Below are positions 13,237 through 25,324 of a stretch of 64,000 nucleotides of DNA, one piece after another. The position numbers were made by a program, and so were the translations under genes. Each line of letters opens with the position of its first letter. Position 1 is the stretch's first letter. The DNA lies in NCBI RefSeq assembly GCF_041146795.1, contig NC_135172.1, positions 39,517,623 to 39,581,622 of the forward strand, written 5' to 3'. Below the pieces are notes generated by a model. The model was not told the origin of the DNA. It worked only from the letters and a program-made list of their open reading frames with translations, and did not search any database. The DNA is from Maylandia zebra. Lineage: Eukaryota; Chordata; Actinopteri; Cichliformes; Cichlidae.

Positions 13237-16200
13237 CTGACGAAGCAGAAGAATATTCCCAGGAGTTAATTAGGGGAAAGATGTAACTTGTGAAAAAAAC
13301 TAAACAAAGCAACAAAAACCCAGTGCTTTAGTTTATTCTTACCTTTTCAGACTTCTTTGCTTCAAAGCTCATATCCTCAATAGCTCGAATCAGAAGCCGC
13401 TGTGCCCTGTGACATCAAGAAATCAGTGAGTAGTGATCTGACTCCATTCTCGAATAATCTGAAGAGCGCACAGTTGCCTTTTGTGAACCTGAACTTTTCA
13501 TTCATCAGTGCACCAACCTGTAATAATTGGGAACAGTTCCGCTCTGGAGGTCCAGCTGCTGACACGGGTGAACGTGACTGGCGTGCCACGAGTCCTCGGT
13601 GCCGGCGGGCCGCGTGTTCGTCACATGCAGGATGTCGTTACAGGACACAGCCAGGGTTCCTCCGGGGCCGGCAGGGAGGGACATGTTGACACGTACGTAG
13701 AAGGAGTCTCCTGATGATGTCTCACTGCTCTGCAGCTGTTGCAGCAGCGCCTCGTAGTCTGAGCAGACAGAAGAGGACGTTAAACCACTGGACTGACACT
13801 CTGCAGTACACACCATGTGGATGATATTCAGAACTGATGTCAGTTGCTGTACATGCTCTACATTTCATCCCAGAACTAACATAATGTCAAGTTTAAAGAA
13901 CAATATACTTTCATGGTAACTGTACTTTATTACCTCCTGTGCTTAATCCTCACACCCAACATAAGCACAAGCCTTACCTGTAAAGATGCGTTTATAAAAT
14001 TCACAGATAAAAACTAAACCTATACTAGACCTTATTTTATCAGATCCCTTTCAAAGCTCGTCCCGTTTTGATCACTTACACCTGTGTGTCTGTGATGAGG
14101 GCTGGAGCTTCTCCAGAGTAGCAAAAACAGCACTCCTTCAAACTGAACTTCCTTGAACACTCTGCTCTCCTCGCGAGCAATGATCCACGCAATAAAAATT
14201 AAGATTTTACTCGATAGTTTGAGGGTCATGGTGAAAATGCAGAAGTGGTCAGAAGTGGACTGCCAGGGTGCAGTCACTAAGTAGCATCCAAGCCAGAGCG
14301 GGCCAGATGTGCACAAGAAGACGGGGAAATCAAATCAGGTGTGGTTTCTGAATACATGAGAACTTTGAGTTCATGTACATGCATAAAAAATCTGCTGAGA
14401 ACATTTAAAAGACCAGTTTGTGATGCAACGCGTGAAGGAGAGGGAATAGCAAACAAACAATCATTTTATTATGTCAACCATGCAGGCCCTGCTTTTTTTA
14501 TTATGTTCTGTCTTCGGATACGTGCCAAAAAATGTGGTTTACTTTTTCAAAATGACAGGTTTCAGAGCTGAATTCTTTGCTTGACGCAAAACAAAAACAC
14601 CCTCATGAATGCAGCATGTTCACCATATCCAGTTTCTACTTCCTCATGTCAGGCATCCTTTTAATGTCAACCAAAGCTGCCTCCTTCCTGAAGTCAGCTG
14701 TAACCATAAAGTCTTATTTCACGGCTACGCGTGTAAAACAAACACAAAGTATAATACAGTACTGCCAATACTCTTACATGTTTATGGGCATTTTTACAGC
14801 TTCAGTAAGTTTAGATAATAGTGTGGAAGAAAAAAATAACATAGAACAATTTGGCTTCAAGACTGCAGACAAGTCATAGAGCGAGATCTAACATCTCCAC
14901 TAAAACGGCATATAAGTGATTCAAGATGAGACTAAAACTTCATTTAGGCTTTGCGGGAAATTTACTTCCTAACTTGCGTAGCAACTGGAAACTCTTTTTA
15001 TCCCTATACCGCAGCCTTTAAGTGGTTGTGGTATGCGCTGACCCGACATGTAGTCACATTTCTCAGGAGGCACGCCAAGCTACATAGAAGGCTGCGATGC
15101 AGGGTTACAGTAAAATGGTGTTCCGGTTATGGTGCAAGTTATATGGAAATCTGACGCAATTCGTGTGTAAGTTCTCGATGAATCAGTACAAGAAATATGA
15201 CGTACCATCTTGCCTGGGGCGGAGGGAGAGATGACAGATGCCTGCAACCTGGCCAAGAGCCCACATGGCTTCCTCTAAAGTGGAATCTTCCAGCACCATC
15301 CTCAGAGCCTTCTGATTCTTCTCGTACTTCACCTGCAGACCAACAGCGTTTTCACAACAGGTGATAAGGAGAAAAACTGCTTTTACGCACACATTTGCAC
15401 CTACCTCCACTATCTGAGCCCCGGGGCTGATGCCAACAGTGTGAGCTGCGCTGCCTTCAGTCACCTGATGCACAAACACTCCCGTCTTATTGCCCCCCAC
15501 TACTGCCAGCTGGCTGAGGAGCGCCTCACCCTGGAAGGAGATGCTGAGAACTCTGCCACTGACACGGATCGCTTTTGGACGAGAACGCATCAGGAAGGGA
15601 GGGACTGAGGATCTTGACAGGCTGACGATGAAAAATTAGGGAAGTTATTCAAGCTATTTAGCAAATATTGATCACTAATAATTACAAATAATTCCTGCAC
15701 ACTGGGATTAGTAGAAAGTGGACCTGCTCTCCTGGACTGATTTTGCTACAGCAGTGCACACTAACAATATCCGGTTATTTGTAGAGCACTTTTTTTTTTT
15801 TATACATGGACATATGATCCCAAGTTACTAAGTGTAAGAAGTAAGTGTGGAAGAATGTGATCTGAGACACTGAGGAGGTTTTTTATTGTGGTGTAAAATT
15901 CTCAACTGTTGAAGAGTTGTTTTCACTTCACCAGCTAGTGATCAACAATGTCCTGTATGCCCTGTGATTAATAGCCTGCATTAGATTTATGATTGGCCTT
16001 AAAAGTGTCCATACCCTTTGGGCAGAGTAGAATCTAATTCTATTTAAAAATTCGTGTCACTGTCTCACCTGTGAGAGCTGGACCTCCTACGAGAGGAAAG
16101 CCCGAATGTCTGCATGCTCTTGTTCACCACTGGACAAAAGAGAGAATGTTTAATGATTGGACATCACGGTTGTTTCCCAGGAAATAATGTGTTGGGGTTA

Positions 16201-19200
16201 ATGTGTCACTCTACGTTGGCAAAGATACAACAGGGGACAAAAGCAAATGAAACTCCCCTCAAACAACAGCTATAAGGTAAAGAATGTACTACAATAATAG
16301 AGAGAAAACACCAGTGATCAGATGATCCCCTATGAGAAATATGGAGAATAGAGAAAGCACTTGGTGACAGTGGGAAAGAAAAACTCCTTTGTAACAGGAA
16401 GAAAAATCTGGCAGAACTAGGCTCAGGAACGGGCAGCTATCTGCCGTTCCAGTTGTGGGTGAGAGCAAGAAGGAAAGAAGGTCTCGTTCTGATATCTCTG
16501 CACACATATACAGTAATTTAAAGAAGAATAATGCTTTCAATACACACCGCTGGGGAGCAACACAAAGTCGTCCAATAGACTGTCAGTCTCTGCTGCCTCT
16601 GAGCTACAAGAAAAAAAATACAGACAAGTGCCCTTATCAGATCCAACAAATATGGATGCACACAACAATGACGGTATGCATTTTACACTGAGTTTACTTC
16701 GCAAAGAAGCGTGTGATAAATGGAGATAATGTCTACAGACTGGTTTGGTGGGTTGCTATGACAACAGCAAGACACTGTGACAAGTATATAAAGTCTACTC
16801 AATTTGTGATTTCAATAGAACTTCTGTGGCTCCTCAACAAACTTGTGTTCTTTAATTAGCTCTCGATTGCACTTTCTTTCTTTTTGTGTTGTAAATCAAT
16901 AATCAACCTGAAACTGTGCCATGATATGAACACAGAAAGGAATGCAGAGTTCAGCAACACTGCTCATTCATCCGTTCTGGTGAAATGTTTCCCAAAATCT
17001 CATAATGTCAGTAAGAAATTATGAGATTTTGATATGCACTTCTAGGAAACACAGGCATACCTGCTCTCTGCATACAGAATTTCCTTCCTTCGGCGGAGAG
17101 AGTCTGGACTGGGAGGCTCAGCGTTTCGGGACCGCATGCTACACGTAGCACCATCTTCACACTACACACACAAGCCAATATACACGGCCAACACAGACAC
17201 AGAACATAAAATCATGACTGCAGGAAAAGCGACAGTATGTCACAAGTGTGTAGTTTGAATGAGAAAGCAGGAACATACCACTCTGTGCACTGCGGTTAAC
17301 TGATATGTCAGGGTTTTTCATTATTAATCTCAAGAGCAGTGCTATCAGGCTTTGATCACACATGATGGTATTTGAACTCTGGTGGTTGTCACTAGTGACT
17401 GGTTTTGTCTCCATCTCACCTTTTTTTCCCACTGATAATGTGCCAGCACCCAATTTAATATTGGTTGCATGCAGTTGAACGCCATAAATAAATAACTTTT
17501 TACTCATGGCGAAGAGTTGCCACTATAAAACTGTTGGGTGCATTGTTGGAAGCACTAACAGAGACTGGTAGGTGCATCCTACAGATTTTGTCCATTTTAG
17601 AAATGAATCTAACCACCCTCTGCTGGCAGTGAGTGGAAGAAAAGAGGGATTTGTGTTGATGTGCTCAGGTGTGGTTCTTTAGTCACTCTTACTGTTTGCC
17701 TGACCGGCCACACCTACTCTTTGTCTATTCAGCTTGGCAGCTGTAGATTTCATCCATTACTCACTGCATTACTGAGTCTACCAAAGTGGCCACAGTGTTC
17801 ATCAGGCCGCTAGACAAGAAGCCCTAGTTTCTCTTGTTGCTTTTTGTCTGCACTGTTTTCTTTGTGCCTGAGATGACTCCTTAGAATCATTCCAGGCTAC
17901 AAAGCAAAAACTCCTCAGCCACTCCACACGTCAGCCAGCCACAGCCTTGCCTCCACCTCATCTAACTTCTACGAGTTGACCCTAATCCTCGTGACTGTAT
18001 TAACTCTATTCTTTGAAACTGGAGAGCTGTACAAAAACATCAGATTTAAAATACGTGATTATATTATTACATGTGGGGAAAAATTAACAGAGCATTTCAC
18101 AGCTATTTCACACACTCACACACCTCTGAACTGCAGGAAACCATTGAAGGATTAATTGCATCCATGCGGCAGAGTCTGCGTCGAGATGATACGGGGCATT
18201 CATCACTGCTGGAACTCAGACTATCCCAGCCGCCCTCCGTCTCCTTAGGGTAGACATGAAATTAGTCAGTAATAGCATTTTCCTCTAAGTGTTGTGCATA
18301 CGTGAGCATGTGTGTGTTTAAAAAATTTACTTCGGAGCTCTGGTGCAGTTCTGTAGAGCTGCACTTGGTCTGTAAGCTGAACACCTTCTCCTGTAGCTCC
18401 ACCAGCTGGCACCGCAGGGTGTCCTTCTCAGCCAGGACATGTGCGATCATGGCCTGGGCCTCATCCCTGGACTGATAAGCCTAGAAGCACATGAATGATT
18501 AATAATAATAATAATGGATTGCATTTATATAGCGCTTTTCAAGGCACCCAAAGCGCTGATTGACAGTTATTTAAAACCGTTTAGCTGACTGTGCATGAAA
18601 CTACTTTGATTCTTAGTCAGACACACAGACCCAGCTGAGCCAAGTTTAGGCCTCTGTTTGCTGAGATACAAAAGTACATACTGGCTTGGATACAAGCATG
18701 TGGTATGCAGTCGATTGTCAAAGCGGCGCCAACAGCAGACAACGATCTATTTTTCAGCACCTTTCAGCAAACACACCTCTGGAACAATACTCGATGGAAG
18801 CTTAAAAATAGAAGTACTGTGTTTCCAAGTCATTGTGAGTAATACATCACTCACTTGAAAAACCTCATATAGATATAAATACCAAAACACAACACTTAGA
18901 AATGTTCTTTATGACATCAAGTTGATCGGTTTTAAATGAATGATTAATATAATTATATTAAATTATTTATAGTTTTTAATGAAATATACGGTATAATTCA
19001 ATTTAATTCAATTTTATTTATACAGCACCAAATCAGAACAACAGTTGCCTCAAGGCGCTTTATATTGTAAGATAGACCCTACAATAATACATACCTAACA
19101 ATCAAATGACCCCCTATGAGCAAGCACTTTGGCGACAGTGGGAAGGAAAAACTCCCTTTTAACAGGAAGAAACTTCCAGCAGAACCAGGCTCAGGGAGGG

Positions 19201-22200
19201 GCGGGGCCATCTGCTGCGACCGGTTAGGGTGAGAGAAGGAAGACAGGATAAAAGACATGCTGTGGAAAGCATCTCTGTGGTGTTCCAATGGCACACTGAG
19301 TTACTAATTGATTATTAGGAAAGCTATTGTCCAATTATGTTTTAAATCACCACCAGAAAACAGGAAGTGAAACAGGAAGTGGGAGACTTTAAGGCACAAC
19401 CGGGCGAGACAAGAGTATCAGAAGCTCTAGTTTGGGAAACAGCTTTGTTAAATAGTTAATGCGTCAGTTATATTTTTCAGGTGTGTAAGATATACTTTGA
19501 TCACGCTCTGATAATTTACATGAAAAAAAAGTTCTTATGTTTTGGCATTTTCAGACAGTATTCAAAAACTGGGGAAAAAAGGGAGAAAAATCAGTGATTT
19601 AAAGAGTTTCCATCTGGGCTAACCTGAACATAGAGACTTTTAATGTGATAAACCTGCATTTGGTGACAGAGTTTCTTACTGAAACACTGAAATGGACATC
19701 TGTATGCCTAACATGATTCTCCAAGGAAATACTCGTAGGAATAGGAGCATTTTTTTATCCTCTTTGCTTGAGAATACTTGAGATACTTGTTATTAAAACT
19801 CAGAGGAAATGTTGTGCGCAGCGTCAAATAAATACAAATATACATATACATGTAGAAAACAAAGCACAGTGAGGTAAAGTAAGTATTTTTTGTCATTAGT
19901 TGATTGTCTTTTAATTTTTTTAAACAATTTCAAATTACACTAGATTAAAGTTTTTCTTTAAACAACAAGCAAAGCCAAACTATAAGCAGTGTAAGTCTGA
20001 ATATGTTATGCCTACAGAAGTAGTTATATAATTGAAGGTACTGTCTTGATCTTAATTATTCTGTGCTGTGGAACTCCAACACCTGCATTCCTCGAGCTTG
20101 TGTGTGCGTCACACCATCCGCTCGAGACTTGTCTAACAAATCAAATTCCTCTGCTTCAGTGAAGCAGTTAAATGCTGTTAAATGCAATCTGACAGTTTTT
20201 AGGGTGTGGTAGAATTTTTTAATTCATTGTTTTCAGAGGAAAGGGTTCAAGTTAATGACAGCTGATGTAAAATGACTTTAAAGTGGATCATTTCTTCATG
20301 ATGTTTTCATGTGAAGGTAAGAACATGTTAGAAAAAAACAGAATACCGCTCCTTTAAAAGAAAGGTATTATTTAAAACAGAGAGGCGTGTACACTGTGTC
20401 CTTTATCAAAGACACATAAACACACACCTACGCACACAACAGACAAGTACAGAAGAACGGCGTATTATCTGACACTTAAAGCACTGAAACAACGCAACAA
20501 TGAACCAGAGCAAAACCGATGCTCTCCGTAAAAGTAAAGTCTAAAACAGAAAAATGCAGCTTGAAAATGTTAATTAATTTGTTTATCAAATTCAGGAAAG
20601 ATTGATTAGAGGCACCGTCGTCAATTCCTTACCTGGTCTCTCTCGGCCTGGAGAGCTTTCATCTGGTTCTGGATCACAGCGCTCTTCTGCTGGTGCATTT
20701 TGCAGTCCAGAGTCAGCTGTTGCACCTGGAGGCTCAGAGACTCGTTCTGATCCAAGAGCTGACAAGTACACGCATATTTTGCCAATTTAGCTTCAATTTT
20801 AAGTCTATGTTACATTAGAAAGTCAATTATTATATAAAGAAGTATGTGGTATTCATGGTTTCATGGTTTATTTATATTAGTGTTAGGTAACAATAACTCT
20901 CCAAGTAGCAGCTGAATACTTTTGCCCATCATGGTGCTGAGTGGGAGTCTGAAAAGCTCACTTTCCATCAGAGATAACTGGTTGAATTTGTGTGACATTT
21001 CCTGATCTGGTTACTGTAACCACTGAAGGAAAAAAACCAAAACAAACACACCTTTTTTTTGTCTCTGAGCAACTGTTCGTTCTCCTCCCTGTATGATCGG
21101 AGCTGCTCTGCTAGCTCCACCTGACTGTCTATGGCCTCTGCCAGGTCTTGAGCCAGGATGTCCTGACGAGCCTGATGCAACAGGAGCAGCAAATAAGATC
21201 TCACCTTCTAAAGAATATGAGTGAAAAAAATGGTCTATATTAAAAAACAAAAAAGAACAATTGCGCTCACGGGGTCTAGTTTTTCTGCCTTCGCCAGCTG
21301 GCAGCGCAGGCTCCTGACTTCATCTTGCAGCTGTGGTGACTCAGGACAAACAGACTTGAGTGACCGCTGCCTCTGGAATTCATTCTCTGCTTGGGCATTT
21401 TGTAGCTCAGTCTGCAGCTGATACACCTGCCACCACACAAGACAAACAAGACTTGAGACACTGTACATCTAATTAGGTGTTTTATGTTTTTTTATAGTCT
21501 GTGGTAAGAAACAAAGAGTGTAAATCAGTAAATCTGAGACACTGGAGACAATTCAATTAAATTCAGGAATTAGATGACCCCCATTCCCAGATGAGCAAGC
21601 ACTTGGTGGCAGTGGGAAGCAACCAGGTTCAGAGTTTACTAGAAACAAAACAAGGAGAGAGAGAAGCAGTGAAGGGAAAAGAAAAGCTCAGGGCATTATA
21701 AGAAGCCCACAGCAGCCTGAGACTACAGCAGCAGAACTAAGGGAAGGTTCACAGTCGTCTGATCCAGTGCTAACTACAAGCTTTTTGAAAAATGAATGTG
21801 TTAGGCCTAATCTTAAAGGTAGAGAAATCCAAATTTGGAACTTGATTCGCAGGAGAGAGGCCAGGCTTTGCCTCCTATTCTACTTTTAAATACCCTCGGC
21901 TTGACTATGTGAGGACAAGGATTTTAGATTCAATGATAGAGATGCTAGTAAAGGAGAAATATATTCAATTCATCAAATGACTTTGACCAGCTGGAAAACA
22001 ACAGAGGTGAAATGACTTTGACAAAACAGTTCTGATGATCTGAAGTCAGTTCTGATATGCTTGCATGATTGAAGTAAACAGGACTCTTTTCACCAAGTTC
22101 TCTGTTACCCATCAGCTCAATTCAGTTTAATTCAATGTTATTTATCCAAATCAAAACAACAGTCTCCTCAAGGTGCTTTATATTGTAAGGTAGACCCTAC

Positions 22201-24315
22201 AATAATACATACAGAGAAAAACCCAACTATCAAATTATCCCCTACAAGCAAGCACTTTGGCGACAGTGGAAAGGAAAAACTCCCTTTTGACAGGAAGAAA
22301 CCTGCGGTAGAACCAGGCTCAGGGAGGGGCAGGGCGATGTTTTTTTTAAACAAAAGTCTTTTCAAACATGAATATCTACTGTCATAAAAAAAGTTCTCTC
22401 ACCCAACTAAACAATGTTTCTGGGAAATATAATAGAAATAACAATTTTGTTATTTAGAAAAAAAGACTTTTATGACCACATTCAAAATGACCTTTCATCA
22501 TGCCTACGTACTGTCTCACACAAAAACAGCAGCAATTTAGCGCTATACTTCTCCAAGATTTGGAGACTTGTGGGAGGAATAACTGCAGATACTGAAGTAG
22601 CTTTACAACACCTCATATGTGCAGTTTAGAGCTTTTGCTGTGCCTTTAGAGGAAACCAGTGAAAAGTCTTTTGCAATATCCTTTTGTTTTGAATCTGTAG
22701 AGGTCAAATCTGAAGATTAAAAGTTTAAAGAAAAAAAAAGATAAATGCATTCATGACAGTGTAACCAAATGCAGCATATAAGAACTGTGGAGCCTGCTTG
22801 TTATCTTTGCTTGAGGATAAATATGGCAGCCCTTTCTGCAGGGAGGACAGAAGGACTTTGATTTTGAGTGGATGGGTCAATCATTAGAGTACAATTTAAA
22901 AAAGGAAAGTGTGACATGTTACAGAAGGAAAGATCCTGAACACTTCCCACTTTTGCCTTTCATTTGTTCTGCCTGGTAACTTAAACCCCATAGCTCCTGT
23001 ATATAGCAAAGACTTTTTGCTAAATACCTATCTCAGATTACTTGTGAGGTGTCACTTGAGTCTGAGTCTCAAGCGGGAGAACATTTACCACAGCAAAATA
23101 CACAACTTTTTTTCAGGCTGTGAACACAAAACAAAAAAAGCATCCCTTGGCACTGTCTAATCCTTTCAAGCTTTAATTTCACTTCTTTAACATCAGCCTT
23201 TTGAGGATTTTCCCCAGGGATGACAGCTTTGAGACTCAGACAGAAGGTCTCCTGCAGTGAACAAACAGACTCTAATGACATCCGCTGACCTGAAGGTTTA
23301 GCTCGTGGAGCCGCCCGTTCACAGCTGATTTCTCCTCGATTGCTGCTGTGTAGCGAATATACAAGTCACACTTCTCATCCTTCAGCTTGGTGACTTCACG
23401 TTGCAAAGAGCACAAGTGTCTCTGGATCCGTTCGTTGTCGGTGCGCAGGGTTCTGGACTTCATCTCCTGCTCCATCATCTGACTGATGTCTGCCTCCAGA
23501 GAGGCGCAGTGTGCTCTCAATTTGCTGGCCTCGTTACGGGCCTCCTGCAGCTCTTTCTGCATCCCTGTGACGGCTCTGACCAGATACTCAGTCAGCTCTG
23601 AGTATTTTATCAGGCCTGAAAGAGAGTGCAAGGATTGCAGTCAGCAGAACAAAGAGAACAAACACATCCATAAGACATACTAAGACTTTGAGCCACTCAC
23701 CACTGAATCTTGAGGGCTCAGTGCTGGGTTTGCGTCCAGTCACCTGGGTGTAGAGTGCTGGGTAGTGAATCATTAAGCTCTCCAGCAAGGCCATACCACC
23801 ATTCTTTCCCTGGGTTCTCAGCAGATCCAGCATGTGGCCTAGAAATAGTAGATTACAATGAGACTTCCAAATTAACCTTTGAGTTAATGTCATCAAGCAA
23901 CAGCAGCGATGCAAATAATCACAATTCTAAATCTGAAGAATTTTGTTTTTACAGATACACCTAAACTCTGTCAGTGTGACATGATGATTTTATATGTTGC
24001 TGCTACACTTTTCTAAGTGGTTAACTCAGCAGTCTACTGTATCATCTCATGGACAGAGTTTCAACTGACTTTAAAATCCATGAAAACAATGAAAATCTCA
24101 CTCGTTCTCATGCAGCGGTTTGTGAGGTTGTGGCAGGAAAGGATCTCGTCCTCGTCCATCTCACTGAGAACCCTGGCCTGCCTCAGGTACGGGATCAAGA
24201 TGCACGGCCGCACTCCTAACGAGATCCGATGGCGGTTGTCATTAATCAGCTCCCACAGCTCCTCCTCACCCATCCCTTTCAGGTCTAAATCCTCGGGGAC
24301 ACATTCCTCCGCCAT
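11012..24315 (-). CDS. card14: card14 (CARMA2), CARD-coiled-coil MAGUK scaffold
   Basis: CARD14 joins BCL10 and MALT1 to drive NF-kB signalling, mainly in epithelia (family knowledge). Coding exons: 24315-24102 (ATG), 23838-23701, 23615-23290, 21426-21271, 21171-21052, 20758-20633, 18480-18331, 18243-18124, 17161-17061, 16603-16548, 16129-16069, 15612-15405, 15332-15206, 13758-13518, 13406-13343, 13236-13116, 12957-12793, 12357-12239, 11965-11850, 11219-11012 (TAG). Phases close through all 19 introns, giving 978 codons against about 1,004 in human CARD14. Domains by residue: CARD 1-115, coiled coil 118-410, linker 411-522, PDZ 523-634, SH3 635-736, guanylate-kinase-like 737-978. The PDZ/SH3/GUK tail excludes CARD9. 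CARD10 and CARD11 remain formally possible, but residue matches and the ccdc40 neighbour favour card14. The acceptor of the exon ending at 21171 has an in-frame alternative about 36 bases upstream. Confidence 0.93.
13343..13758 (-). CDS. card14: card14 exons 14-15: SH3 domain
   Basis: Exons 13758-13518 and 13406-13343. Matches to human CARD14: SGDSFYVRVNMSLPAGPGGT, SCNDILHVTNTRP, DSWHASHVHPCQQL and SGTVPNYYRAQRLL. This is the MAGUK-type SH3, with FYVRV for the first strand and GTVPNYYRA for the hinge towards the GUK part. In MAGUKs, SH3 and GUK pack on each other. Confidence 0.9.
15206..15612 (-). CDS. card14: card14 exons 12-13: PDZ domain
   Basis: Exons 15612-15405 and 15332-15206. Core: RVLSISFQGEALLSQLAVVG, then GVFVHQVTEGSAAHTVGISP with GAQIVE, and VLEDSTLEEAMWALGQVAG. 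The strand-loop-strand pattern (GNKTGVFVHQV, GSAA, GAQIVEV) is that of a PDZ fold. The usual carboxylate-binding GLGF loop is not evident, as in other CARMA proteins, so ordinary peptide binding is doubtful. Confidence 0.9.
16069..18243 (-). CDS. card14: card14 exons 8-11: inter-domain linker
   Basis: Exons 18243-18124, 17161-17061, 16603-16548 and 16129-16069; the last two are only 56 and 61 bases. The sequence is rich in Ser, Arg and acidic residues (SLSSSSDECPVSSRRRLCRM, then SPDSLRRRKEILYAES, then FGLSSRRRSSSHR). The RRRLCRMDAI segment aligns with the KQRLVRMHAI segment of human CARD14, which helps separate it from CARD10 and CARD11. The linker keeps CARMA proteins inactive and is the usual target of kinases; the basic-Ser clusters here could serve as such sites (inference). 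Confidence 0.85.
16285..16490. repeat. Percomorph interspersed repeat, diverged copy
   Basis: Shows the family blocks GATCCCCTATGAG, GCACTTGGTGACAGTGGGAA and AGGCTCAGGAACGG, with many changes. It lies in a card14 intron. The family appears repeatedly in this window (19.0, 21.6, 22.1 and 48.9 kb). Confidence 0.7.
18331..23615 (-). CDS. card14: card14 exons 3-7: coiled coil
   Basis: Exons 23615-23290, 21426-21271, 21171-21052, 20758-20633 and 18480-18331, all phase 0 at their inner borders. Heptad-like sequence with no catalytic motif: GMQKELQEARNEASKLRAHC, VYQLQTELQNAQAENEFQRQ, DLAEAIDSQVELAEQLRSYR, ALQAERDQ, then AYQSRDEAQAMIAHVLAEKD, which aligns with [20 protein letters not shown] of human CARD14 as recalled. 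In CARMA proteins this coiled coil drives oligomerisation and is held inactive by the linker. Introns here carry copies of the percomorph repeat family described below. Confidence 0.9.
18500..18565 (+). repeat. LINE/SINE tail-like repeat with AAT microsatellite
   Basis: An (AAT)n run is followed by TTTATATAGCGCTTTTCAAG and CACCCAAAGCGC, the typical tail of teleost L2-tailed retroposons. Only the tail is present. Confidence 0.55.
19005..19290. repeat. Percomorph interspersed repeat
   Basis: The best-preserved copy: CAATTTTATTTATACAGC, then CTCAAGGCGCTTTATATTGT, TAGACCCTACAATAATACAT, GCACTTTGGCGACAGTGGGA, and GGCTCAGGGAGGGGCGGG. I recognise this as a very common cichlid/percomorph repeat linked to L2-like LINE tails. 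It lies in a card14 intron and is noncoding. Confidence 0.85.
21547..21960. repeat. Percomorph interspersed repeat, long diverged copy
   Basis: Starts CAATTCAATTAAATTCAGGA, has a GAGCAAGCACTTGGTGGCAG block and continues into downstream blocks of the family (CCACAGCAGCCTGAGACTAC, TAGGCCTAATCTTAAAGGTA, CTATTCTACTTTTAAATACC). It therefore covers more of the consensus than the other copies, with internal deletions. Confidence 0.75.
22110..22345. repeat. Percomorph interspersed repeat
   Basis: Same order of blocks as the copy at 19.0 kb (TAGACCCTACAATAATACAT, CACTTTGGCGACAGTGGAAA, GGCTCAGGGAGGGGCAGGG). It is in the same orientation, about 150 bases from the previous long copy. Confidence 0.82.
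23701..24315 (-). CDS. card14: card14 exons 1-2: CARD domain
   Basis: Exons 24315-24102 and 23838-23701 give residues 1-117. The sequence MAEECVPEDLDLKGMGEEEL runs into ELINDNRHRISLGVRPCILI, PYLRQARVLSEMDEDEIL and HMLDLLRTQGKNGGMALLES. This is the six-helix CARD of the CARMA/CARD9 group, with the RxxP...YLRQ core. The CARD nucleates BCL10 filaments. The ATG follows a possible acceptor (ACTCAG) 10 bases upstream on the minus strand, so a noncoding first exon further up is likely. Confidence 0.93.
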
Positions 24316-25324
24316 GCTGGGTCTACTGAGTGTGTTTTAAAGCGTAATGATGTTGGCTGCCACAAAGATGACAGCTCTCAGTGGAGCAGGTGGACTGAGC
24401 ACACACCTTTTGCAGCCAGAGCAGCGGACTGACTCTAAAAGGAAAAAACTGTTCTATAAACGTGTCAGGCATTTTCCACGCCCTGTGGGTGTTTATGTCC
24501 AAGTGCTGGCGTGTGGGCGTGCAGGAAAACCTGAAAGACAAGCTCTCAAGGATTCGACTCACAGGCTGATGCAAACTGAGTTAAAGGACACAAAACACCC
24601 ACACACATAGTCACTAACACCCACACAAACACACACTCAAAAACAATCAGTCAGTAAAGCCATGATTAATGCCCATCTCTTATATTTACCCTCTGGGTGT
24701 TAGTAATGTTTGTTTACCCTGAACAGCTAGCTCGGTGTGTACTCGCGCCACACACAGGAGCCCCTCTCTCTGTTAATGAGTGAGGCAGAGATTTGTTTAC
24801 TGAAGAGCGCCTATGGCACTGATGAACAGAGCCTATCGCTTACAGAGAAACGCTGGATGCCATTTGAGCTCACCTTAATAATTTCTAATCACATAAAAGC
24901 AAACACACACCACACACACCGCAGTGCTGACAGGAGCAAACACTAAGCGGCAAAGTGCAAAGTCCTGTGTTAAAGAAGGAAATAAGCTCAGCTGTGGTCA
25001 TCACAAGGATAATGCCTTCCTCGTAATAATAGCTAGCTTACAGTTCTTGTGTGTGAACTTACTGTCAGCTGTATTGTAAACTGTCTATGCAAACAATTGG
25101 AAGACATCAGGGCAATCTACTGTATATATATACAAGCATTAAGACAATGGAGGATGTCATAACCAGTGAACTCACCAGGTTCAAACAGGATAAATGGGCA
25201 TGTAGGCGTTTTCTAAGAATGTATTTTAACTGCAAAAGACATTAGATTTAAAAAAAAAAATTATAACAACAGCTGAAACATAATGTCAGCTTAGAAAGGG
25301 ACCGACAAACATCTGCCAGTAAAC

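Noticed and set aside
18071..18253. 60-residue plus-strand open frame antisense to card14
   Set aside because: A shadow of coding exon 18243-18124 on the other strand.
23140..23262. Possible extra card14 exon on the minus strand (open frame starting ETFCLSLKAVIPG after an acceptor-like CTGCAG)
   Set aside because: No good phase-matching donor, no resemblance to the CARD14 coiled coil, and exons 23615-23290 and 21426-21271 join in frame with a good alignment without it.
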